From assembly GCA_047967505.1 (NCBI GenBank), contig CM106539.1: a DNA stretch of 64,000 bases. One strand, 5' to 3'. This DNA comes from Dipteris shenzhenensis (Eukaryota > Polypodiophyta > Polypodiopsida > Gleicheniales). This document shows, piece by piece, positions 25,764 to 37,700 of the stretch. A model generated the notes under the pieces. The model saw nothing but the letters and a program-made list of their open reading frames with translations. It searched no databases and was not told the origin of the DNA. Every line of letters begins with the position of its first letter. Within the stretch, counting starts at the first letter, position 1. The translations under genes were made by a program, and so were the position numbers.

Positions 25764-28700
25764 GTGAGTGTTCTCCTTTCGTTTAAATGGCCGCGTACTT
25801 TTTAGTTGCTATCGTAACGTATGTCTACCACCCTTGTCGCTGTAACCAACTATAATTACGTCTATGAAACGTATACACTACAAAGCTCGTTGATTAAGAT
25901 GTGTGAAAATTCCATGTGGACATGGTAGGACCGCTATGTGGGTGTGAAAAAATGATTCTCAGTTGGGTGTCAGTTTATCACCCGTCGATCCCATCGGGAT
26001 CATAATTTTGAGAGACATTGTGGTCGATGTACATATACTGAAAACCTTAACTCTTTCCGCTTTGTAAAGAAAGAACGGCTCTTTCCATCAAATATCATTT
26101 ATGGAGGGTGGATACAGTGTTTAGACAATTTGTTGTGCTTATTCTCTGAATCCTGTAGAAGTTTTGAGCAAAACTTCTTTCCACTGTGGGGAGGGTTTAG
26201 GGCGCATAGTTGAGGCACCTTTTTTCTGCTGATACTATTGAAATTCTCTCCGGGCCCTTCAAAAATGCTCCATCCCCTTCCTCTTCATGCCCTCTTTTTT
26301 GTGCTTGGGGAACTTTTATGCAGGAGGCTCTGATTCTCAATTTAGGTCTGTTGGTGGGAATATGTGGATGCAGTGGGTGCATTTACTGGTGCGGTGACGG
26401 GGGCTCTAGCTGGAAGAGCAACTGACAGTGGTTTGCTTCGAGGAGCTGGCTTAGGAGCTGTTGCTGGGGCAGTCCTTTCAGTGGAAGTTCTGGAAGCCTC
26501 ACGGGCCTATTGGTACTCAGAGCGATCTGGTTCTCACCCATCATCTTCAGTGGTAAGCTTTTGAGATTGGCCTGCATTGTCTGGTTCTTCTCTCTTTAGT
26601 AGCAATGTAGGATACAAGGTTTTAATGTTAGTGTCTTGTTGACTGCAGGCAGAATTCATTGAGGATTTGTTGAATGGGAGATTTGTTCAAGAACAAGTTG
26701 CTCCTGCTGTGTTGACTGCACACCGCTGGCAGGTGATAACATTTTGCTAAATTTTGTTGCCATGGTAGAGGGTTGGAATGAGAATTCTTGGTGCCTAATA
26801 CAGGCTACCTAGGGTGACGGGACATACCCTGTGCAATCTGGACTATCATACTCGGATTTTAAATAGTAGTTGGATGCCTGCATGCTAATAGTTCAATGTC
26901 TTTGATCATTAATGGTCCTTTAAAATGTGCAATTCTTGGTTGGGACCACTCTTTTGTTTCTTACATGCTAGCTGTGCTTGTCGATGAGCCACATATTAAG
27001 TCTTAAATGTTGCTTCTGTTTTTATGGATCTTTCATACCTGTTTAATGGTATTTGCTTTCGAAACCCTGTTGTCAAATGGCTAAAGTGAGCTTTTTGGAG
27101 TATTAAAAAAAAAAAAAAAGGGATCTAGGAAGCAAACTTAGAGCGGGAGGAAGGCTTCCTATGAAGAGCCAGGTAAGTCTGAACATAGTACTTTTGCCAT
27201 GGATTACTGCATGTGCCATCTCATGTTCTACAAGGCCATGGATCCACTTTCTAGGGTAGGCTAAAATGCAAAAGTACAAGCATCTACTGTGTGCCTAGCC
27301 TGGGTTAGCTCTATCCAAGGAGGGTGTGAAACTTGCGGATCTGTATGTACAAGCCCAAATATGTGGGCAAACATAAGGTGTACGCTAGCATCACAAATAA
27401 TGGAGCCAGTGAGCCATAAAGGAAACTCAAACTCTGCACTGATGAAAATCCAACAAAGGAAACTCAAACTCTGCACTGATGAAAATCCAACAAAGCTCCT
27501 GGTCATGAGTGTGACTTTGCACAACACAAAGAGGGTAGAGGTAATTTTGCCATGCACAGGGGAGTCAAATGGCATTCTGCCCGGCACATGATGTCGGACC
27601 ATTCTCCTAGCGTGTTGCATCTGGAACAATCACATCAGGTGCTCCCCCAAAAGGGGTGAATTCCAGATTTGATGTTCCAGTTGGATGGCCTGCCAGCCTC
27701 TCAGCGGCTAGGGCAAGAGAGTGACTGGCTGGACATGTAAGCAATGTAGACTGGCGAGCGGAGTAGCAGCAGGGGGACAAAATGACATGTTAGTTCTTCC
27801 AAACTACGTGCCTCATGTATTCCAGCTCTGGTGCTTGAGAGACGAGGGAGGATCCATGCACTTGGACCTACAGGATATGTTGGAGATGACCGAGGAGTCC
27901 TGGACTTATTGGCAGCTTGGGAGGTGGTCTTGGCCCACACTCCTTTTGTGCTAACCCAGGCATTATGGCATAGCTAGAGGCCCCCTTCATGGATCTCGAC
28001 GAACGTCTAATTCGACCTGGCTGGTGGGGGCTTGAACTCGACACATGGGCAAAACAGCCTTGCTGCTGGGCTATGGCGGATCCCTGCTCACCAAAAGGCA
28101 AAGTATTGTGGCTTGGGCAGGCAGGGGCTTGGTGTGTAACCACCCTAAATTACAATATAAGAGCACATTCCTGCGATACAATGGACAGAATGGCTGAATG
28201 CTTCAGGGGAACATCTCTACATCTTTGGCATGGTAGCTCCGATACATTTAATTTCTTAAGTTTTAGGCTTGTTGCATGGATTCCCCAAGGGTAGACAACG
28301 AGATACCTGGGATGTCAGGTGGGTTTAGCATAGTAGCAGATTGCTTGGTGTTATAGAGTGTTTGGCGCAAGCTCCTCTATTGAAGCTCGGCTAGACTTTC
28401 TTTGACTGGGTGCATTGGTGAACCAGGTGCTTTTGGAGACAGCTTGATTATTCGCCTCTTGCTAGTGTTTTCATAGGGGGGGCAACTGAGTGCTTCGTAC
28501 AGAATTTTCTAGGCTCGGATGGCACACAGAACACCCAGGCCAGGGTCGCCTAAAGATTGTGATTCCTCCCTAGGTAGGGTCTTTCCTGGGTATAATCAAT
28601 GCACCCTGCAGACCACTTGGGAGCAGCGCATGGAGAGATCTAGGAATATTGCCAAAAGGAAGCTGCATTTCTGCAAGGCATGGCCTGCAGGCATTTTTTA

Positions 28701-31700
28701 CACTCATGGATCAATGAATCGTCTGGTTGTATATCCGTCCACGCTAGCTGTTGGCACCTGTTTCTGGGAGATGTCCAAGCATTGAGATAGGGTCTTGAGA
28801 AGCATGCAGCATAGCAGCCAGCTTCCCCTTTGAGCGATCATATGTATATATACACTTACATATATATACATATGTATATATGTATATATACATATGTATG
28901 TATATATGTATATTCTCCCTTGCTTCCCCTACTCATCCGTGTCTTCTGCTATCTTCACCTTTCCTCTCATTCCTTTCCGCTATTTTTTCCTGTCCGGTCA
29001 CCTTCACTATTGCGCAGGGCTTGGTACAGTGCATGGCGCAGCTGCTTGGGCTGAGGTGCATAGAGAGAGAAAGGTAGGATCTGATGCAGGCAGCAGCTTG
29101 TGCTTTTCGAGCTGGCCAGTGCTTATAGACAAAAGCGCATGTTTTTTCTAATTAGCATAAAGCACAAGTACATGCTTTTCCAATTTCAGCAAAATCATGC
29201 GCTAGATTTGGCTGGATAGAGTTAGCTTTTGGGAAAGCTAATTAAAAAAAAAAAAGTAGAAGCTTTTTCCAACGAAAAAAGCGGCCAGCTTTCTAAAAGC
29301 TCCTGAGCGCTTTAGCAGCCCATAGCCTGGGTTTAAATATAAAACCCGCAGCTCTCTCTTTTACACAGCCCCCTGCATTCCCGTTGCCTGACGCAGCCAG
29401 CCTTCAGTTGCCAGATTCTTCTCTGAAGCTACCCTCTTCAATTGCGCTGCTGTACCAGCTCCTTTCTTTTCTTAGGTTTGGAGCTTTCCAGGCCTGTTTA
29501 TTTGCAGTTTTCTTTCCTCCTTTCTGCAGCCAGAACCCTGATTTCCTCCAAGTTTTCTCTTGGACCGGTTGCTGTCCTCTAGCTCCTCAGTTGACCATCT
29601 CTTCTGTTGTGTAAACAGCCGATTTCAGTCTCTCCTTCCTAGAAGCCTCCGAATCTTCTTTTTCTATACCACTCATCTCCAACCGAGGTTCAAGAAGGGG
29701 ATCAAGCTATGGATCTTCAGGATGAGGCCTTGTGTGACGATCTGGTCACAAAGAATGCCTTTCGAGAATTTCAGACAGCTCTGGATCAAAGGCTTGACAC
29801 CTTCACTGCGACTCACTCCCAGTTGGCTGACCAGATGCTTGCGCTACACACTTCAATTACTCTCATGACGAACACCATTCAAGCTCTCTCATGTGGATGC
29901 TTTGGCTTCGGTGTTAGGACCTAACATCACTATTCTGGAGAGCAAAAGTCACGAAAGAAGGAAGTTGTTAGCTACTAACTTCTAACTACAGACAAATCAC
30001 GGGAGAAGCACCACAAGTGTTCCACCCAGCCAACCTTGCTGAAAACGTGAGAGCCAACAGAGAATTCAAAATCAAAACGTACGTGAGAGATCATTCTCTT
30101 CTCTCTCTAGCTTCAACAAGCCCCATCTCCCTAGATGGATCTAGATGCCACATGTCATCATTATAGGGCCTTACTAATGCAACATTTCACCCCTCTCTTG
30201 GGATGCTTTAGTTTCCTTTGCCCCTAGGCACATTTATTGCACTAGACCCTTAGCCTTAGATCCACCTAGTCTGGTGCTATCAACCCTCACCTAGGACCTT
30301 GACATTAATCCCCTCCCGATCATTTACGTGACGCTGCAAACAAATAATTACAAACATAGATCCTTTAAGGAAAATGTCGACTGATTCTTCTGAGGTCATG
30401 CTACCTCGGCCAGAGCGTGACATTCCTTCCCTCTTCAGACATCAGCGTCCTCGATGATAAAGTCTGGGAACACTCTCCGCAACTGATACACGGATTCCCA
30501 GGTAGCTTCGGATGTTGGAAAGGTCACCTCCCCATCTGTAAGCCCCCATATGAGGAGAGCATGGGGGAGGGAGACCTAGGGCAGTACCCAACAGAAAAAG
30601 AGAGAAAGGGGCTGCCACATAGACAGCATCATGGCTGTCATGTGGGCAGCACATCTAGAGCTGTTATGGGCAGGACAGAGAGCCAGGATAGTGCGGAAGC
30701 ATGGCAGATCTGTACGGATTACAGATGCCTGCTGTACGGCTGGTTTCAGGGACACGTATGGATCTCAGGCAGGGGCCCTAGAGCTGGAACAAGCCTGGAG
30801 CAGAGGCAAGATAGTCTGGGACAGATTGCGATGGATCTAGGACATGGAGGCGCACTGTTTGCAGTAGGTTTGGGGGGGCTGGACCCTGAATATATAGTAG
30901 GGCATCTGCCACGTATGGATCTCAGGCAGGGGCCCTAGAGCTGGAACAAGCCTGGAGCAGAGGCAAGATAGTCTGGGACAGATTGCGATGGATCTAGGAC
31001 ATGGAGGCGCACTGTTTGCAGTAGGTTTGGGGGGGCTGGACCCTGAATATATAGTAGGGCATCTGCCCTTGAAAGGAGGGCCAAAGCCCTAGTGTTGTGG
31101 GCCAAGGGCCCTTGTAATGAGAGCCCTTTAAGGGCGGTTTTCCAGCAGACTGGTCGGCCTGTTTGGGTCAGCCAGAATGATGCTGCTGGTCGGTTTTTTT
31201 GGAGCAGGCCTTGGGGCCTATATAAAGAGGCCATTTAGCCCCATTCATTCATCATCTGGAGCAGCCAATCCACCAGCAGAAGGAGCAGCAGCAGGGCTAC
31301 CTTTGGGCCTATAGTCAGGAGGAGAAAGAAGTACCTTGTGCTGCAGACCTAGCTTGTAGGAGGCTGCCCACCTAGGCTAGTTTCCAGACAGCAAGGTGGA
31401 GAGGATCATTCTAGACGGAAAGTCTACTTACGCTCTAGGTGGAGCACCCGGGCTCGAGTCTAGAGATAGCCAGTAGATAGGAGAAGGACCTTGTGGTAAG
31501 ATCAGAGGACCACATCATTGGTGGGACTCTGGATCTGTCTCTTTTGTATTGTGTCCATAGTTGTGGACGGAAATATATATTTTGGTGGTTTCTCTATCTG
31601 GTTTGGTTCATTGTCTATTGATGAGTCTGCACACCTATTGAATGCACATAAGTAAAGAAGTTTGTGATTCCACACCCACACTGCGCGCTGTGTGAGCTCC

Positions 31701-34700
31701 TGGGCATTACTATAAGTCTTCCGCTGCGTGTACCCTCTGTTGGGTCATTTCTAACATCGGATAGAGGCTGACCATGCCATGCAACCAACACCGTGGGTAT
31801 CTTCCGATTTCGTATTTGCATTGTTTCTCGGTCCAGGATTCTTGTTGGTTTGCGTCTCGCATTATCCTCTATCTCCTGAAACAAAACCACACCTTCGATT
31901 AGTGAGTCACCTGTATGTAAAAATTTCTTTAAGCGCGAAACATGAAAAACCGGGTGCACCTTACACCCCTGTGGCAATTCTAATTTATAGGCTACCTTGC
32001 CTATTCTCTTTAGAATTAACCACGGCCCACAGTATCGAGGTGATAACTTAGCACACTCTCCTGAAGTCGACGACTTCGAGTGCGAAGGAACTCTGAGAAA
32101 AACCTTTTCTTCTTCCTTAAATACTCTTATAAACCGGTTTTCATCCGCATACACCTTGGCTCTATCCATAGCCTGGCAGATATTAGCTCTCGCAAGTGCT
32201 AGCATCCCTCGCATCTGAACCACAAAGTTCGCGGCACTAGGCACTTTCTGAGGTACTCCAACTATAGTTGGATTTGCTGGTCTATAACCATAGTTCCGCT
32301 CAAACGGACTGAACCCTGTAGAGGAATGTTTTCTATCATTGTAGGCAAACTCCAACAATGGCAACCACTTGTTCCATGTATGTTGCCTCAATGACACATA
32401 TGCCCTCAGCATATCCTCTAAAGTTTGGTTGACTCTCTCCGTCTGACCATCCGTCTCAGGATGATCCCCACTACTCATTCCCAACTCAGTCCTTAGTGTC
32501 TCAAATACCGCGCCCCAAAAATGACCGGTAAATCTGACATCTTTGTCTGACACTATGGATCTAGGCAATCCATGCAGACGAAATATATGTCTAATAAACA
32601 AATCCGCCACTTGCGGGGCACTAACAGAATCTCTAGTCGGAATGAAGTGAGCCATCTTGGTTAGACGATCAACCACCACAAGGATAGAACTATACCCTCC
32701 TTGTGTCGTAGGCAACACTACAATAAAGTCCATGGAAATGCTCTCTCACTTAGTGGTATTTCCAAGGGCTGTAAAAGTCCGGGTGGCTTCACCTGCTCGG
32801 CCTTACTTACCTGACACGAGAAACAGCGTGTCACATATTCATGAATATGTTTTTTTATCTTTGGCCAAAAGAAATCTCGCTTCACGAGATCATATGTTTT
32901 CTCGACTCCTGGATGTCCCGCACATGGGCTATCATGGCACTGTCGAATGACTCTCTGCCTGAGATCATTCTGACTAGGTACTACAATCTTGCCATTTCTT
33001 TTCAGCATACCATCCCTTATGGTATATCTTGCATATGTTTGGCCTTTTCTGGATGCCAAGTCATCCTTTTCGTTTTTCCCGGGTTTTAACACATGAGCTT
33101 TAGGCCACAAGCTCTAGACAAACTCGTCCACCTTTTGAGTTTCTCTAATCTCGGTCATTAGAGCACTCTCTAACACCGTGAAACTCATATTGTGCATAAT
33201 GCGAGACAACGCATCAGCAACCTTATTATCTTTTCCTCTTCGGTACCGAATCGTTAAATTAAACTCCTGCATGAGCTCTGCCCACCTAGCTTGGCGGCCT
33301 CTCAAGTCAGGTTGTTTACAAAAATGTTTCAGAGTATCATGATCCACATTTACATAAAACTCTGAACCATACAAATAATGTCTCCATGCTTTCAAAGCAT
33401 GGATAACAACCTACAACTCCAATTCATGAGTTGGCCAATTCCTCTGAGAGGGAGAAAGATTCTTGCTTTCAAAGGCTACTGGCCTTCCCTCTTGAAGGAG
33501 AACTGCTCCTACCGCAATGCCACTTGCATCGGTTTCCAGGAACAACGGTTTCTGGGGATCAACTATTTTTAACACCGGTCCTGTGACCACAGCTTGTTTT
33601 ATGGTGTTAAAACTTTCTTGTTGATTCTGTCCCCATATAAAAGGTACTCTATCTGAGGTCAGATCAGTCAATGGCGACACTATTTCGGATTATCCTTTGA
33701 TATGCCTTCTATAAAATTGGACAAATCCCAAGAATGATCGCAACGTGGTTAGACTCCGAGGGATTGGCCAAGTTAGTATCGCAGCCACTTTCTTTGGATC
33801 CATTTCTACCCCCTCTTGAGTAATTATGAATCCTAAATATTCAAGCCTAACCATACACAGTATAGTTTTCTTTTTATTTACATAAAGACTGGCTTTCCTC
33901 AAAGTACTGAACACTATTCTCAAGTGTTCACGATGCTGAGTAATACTTTTACTGAACACTAGAATATCGTCAATAAAATGTACTACAAACTTTCCGATAT
34001 ACGGACATAGTAAATCGTTCATAAGCATGACGAATGTCGCTGGAGCATTGGTAAGTCCGAAGGGCATTACCAAAAACTCATAATGACCAAACCTGCTTCT
34101 GAAAGCGGTTTTATGCACATCCTCGGCTCTAATCCGGATCTGATGGTAGCCACACTTAAGATCTATCTTGCTGAAAATCATGGCTCCATGTAATGCATCT
34201 AGCAAATCATCAATTCGAGCCATCGGATACCTGTGCTTAACAGTGATATTATTCAATGCTCTGTAATCTATACAGAAATCTATACAGAAGCGAAACGTAT
34301 CATCCTTTTTCTTCTTTAATATCACTGGCGAAGCAAAAGGTGAGAAACTTGGTTGAATCTGCCCCAACTTGAGGTATTCTTCCAGTTGTCTACGCACCTC
34401 CACCTCTTCAGTAAAACTCATTCTATAGGGAGGTCTATTTACAGGTTTTGCCCTCGGGATTAGTTCAATCTTATGCTGAACATTCCGCTCTAGAGGTAAC
34501 CCATAAGGTAGTTCATCCCTAAAACATTCAGAGAACTCCTTTGTTATAAGATTAGCCAGCTTGGCCATCTCACCACTTTGCGTAACATCAGTGCTAGCCG
34601 AAGAATCATCCACCGGCTCTACCGATGCTGTCCAAAGGAATAAAAACTCTTCTTAAGCTTTTCGGGTTTCCATCACGGAAACCAACGGTCCCTTAGGTAT

Positions 34701-37700
34701 ATCTTTCTCACCTCGCAAGACATAAAGCACATCATTTATCTTGAATTGATATACGTGCTTTTTTCAATCAATGGCTGGATTCTTCCTAGAATGCCACGCC
34801 ATAACCAGAGCTATATCTGCATGGGCAAGCTTAGTTATTTCAAAAGCAAGCTTCTCAGCATAGTCATGAATACGAAGCTCCAACTGGGTAACCCTTTGGT
34901 CCCATACTTCAATTGAACTTCCATCTGCCATCCTGACTGTATACGCGTAGTCAGATGGACTTGTCTTTAACTTCAGTGTGTTCACGAGCTTGGAGTTAAT
35001 CACATTGTGAGTTGACGCTGAGTCAAACAACACAATGACATCATGACTGGCCACTTGCCCTTTCATTTTAATTAACTCCGTATCATTAAAGGCTGTATAC
35101 CCTGTTGCTGCGGGCTTAGATAGGATGTTATCAGGTGCACTCGTCACTAGCTTAGCAATAGACACACATAACAAACAAGGTACTGACCTCTGAGAAGATC
35201 CCGCTAGCTGAATCTGCATCTCTTCTGCTCTGGGACTTCCCTCCATTTCCATGTCACATTCTGAGACTACCATCTCAGCCATCCGACGATCTTTATTCCG
35301 TGGACAATCCTTCCACTGATGAGGCTGAAGGCAACCAAAACATAAGCCTTCTCTCCTCGCTTTCTCTCTTTGTTCTGGGTTTAAGGGAGACTTAGACCAA
35401 GCCCGGGCTGCCATTGGAGTTACTTTCCTCTTCACTCCAATGGTGGTACTTGATTTAGGAGTTTCAGCTGGCTTCGCCTGCTTCACTTGGTTGAGAACCA
35501 CTCCCTCTACTAATCCACTTCTTCTTAAACCCAGATTTCTTCGGATACCCATATTGGGTTCCGACCTGTGCAAACCCACTTGGCCTGCTGCCCTTGGCAT
35601 CTTCATAGTTCAAGGCTATGGCTATTGCATCATCTAACGTGTTCGTGTACTTAGCCCGAACTTCCATCTTTATCCGATCATTCAATCCAAATATGAAATC
35701 TTTCACTTGGATTGATTGAGGCAGGGGTTCATCAACCTTCATTTCGCTCTCTCGAAACTTATCAGTGTATTATGCCACTGACAAATTTCTCTGACGAAGG
35801 TTCCTATATTGATCCCAAGCTCGAGATGCTTCGTCAGGAGGTAAGAAGTGTTTCCTGAATTCTCTTTTAAACCCCTCCCAGGTAGTGGATGCTATACCAT
35901 CTTTTTGTTGCTTAATCCACCACCGATCCGCTGCCTCACTAAACATGTGGGTGGCCTCGCGGATCTTCTTGATATCATTCCTGATTTCACAAATGGTGAA
36001 CGCCTCGTCTCATTTGTGTAACCAAGTCTCAATGACATCAGAACCACGGTCGTTCATCCGACCAGAATACTTTTGCGGCCTGTAATTAGCAATATTTGGT
36101 ACTTTAGCCTTCCTAGGCTCGACCGTATGGACACTAGACTCCGGTTCCATTGGAGCCTTTCCTTTCTCATCTCGAGAAGGTCTGGCAGACATACTATGTA
36201 TTGCTCTTCTAAGTTCACACTGCCCTGCATTTGTCTGTAACTGTTGCGCTAATAATTGCTGCAAGGCATCCTCAAGTAATGCAATCCTGCCAGATAAGGT
36301 GTCGGCCGGACTCCTGACTCACCAGGGTCCCTCCTGGAAGCCCCTTCTTCTACTTCCATTTAGTTCAATGGGTGTTTTGTTTTGTGGGTTTTTTTTTTCT
36401 TTAAAAAAAAAAAAAACACCGCTAGAATACTGTATTTACAAATTGACACAATTCAGTGTACTGACACTCTGACACAATTCCCTCTACTAGGGAATACCTG
36501 CAATCCCACATGCACACTAACCAGGCATTTGACACATGCCTAATCCAAATAGCGCTTTTCCCTATACTAGGGAAATTCCTGCAAACTAACTCTAACTGAA
36601 GTACACAGGCATAATCTCAAGCATAATCTGTTCCTGCTACAGCATCAAACATTCATGCAGACTTACCACTTACGAGATCTTGTTCATATAAGCGGAGCAT
36701 CAACGAAACTAATCAGGGAAAAAAAACAGAGTTGGCGGAAGCTCCCTGGTTGATCGCTCTTGCCAAGTGAACCAGACTTTCTCTATTTTTGAGTTTGGGA
36801 GTGGCTGTTTCTGAGCCGTTGCTGGAGCGAGGGATTCTGTAAAGCAGGTTGACGTAGGTAGGTGTTGCTGCCCGTGGTCTACGATGAAATGAAGGCTCGT
36901 ATTGCGGGAGACTTTCAAAGTGATGCGTGGATTGGGCGACGTACGGGATCTGGGAGATGCTGGTGAAGATAGACGATAGGTTGATGAACCACCTATCTGG
37001 TTCGTCCAAGGCCACGCAAACAGCTAGTGGGCTTGTGACCTCCACACGACGGGCTGACCTGACGAACCACAGAGAAAGGACCGATTCATTTGGTAGATTG
37101 ACGCACGCAAGTGGCTCGTGAACGGGGAGGCCTGCAACGCGACATGTGATTACTGGTATCTCCAAGGTGCAGCCTGGCGTGACGCATGGTGGTGGTTCGT
37201 CAATCGCGCATCGTCCGATTCACATATCGCGTTCACGAACCACTGCCCGTGCGTCAGTCACTTCACTGATTCCATCCTTGCGGGACCCGTTCATCCACGT
37301 ATTTATTTGGTGGTATTCTCGCGTTGGCTAGCAAGAGCTTGCGGTGTATTAGGTGAAAGCTTTACCAATTTTCCTCATCACTGCACAACAGCTACCCGCT
37401 CACGACGCCTTTCACGTCCCGTCCAATCACTGCCTATCTCATAGGTCTTTCACCCAACTCCTCGTTCAACCTGAGGGCTCAGGTCTTTCGTCCATCGCTC
37501 GACCTCTTATCCTCCGTCACCGAGATCCTCTCTCTCTCCTAGCCTTTTGGCTCTGATACCAATTGTTAACTACTAAGTTCTAACTACAGACAAATCACGG
37601 GAGAAGCACCACTCTTGTTCCACCTAGCCAACCTTGCTGAAAACGTGAGAGCCAACAGAGAATTCAAAATCAAAATGTATGTGAGAGCTCATTCTCTTCT

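Noticed and set aside
27105-27119. Poly-A run as a SINE tail
   Set aside because: No pol III promoter boxes or target duplication could be made out next to it.
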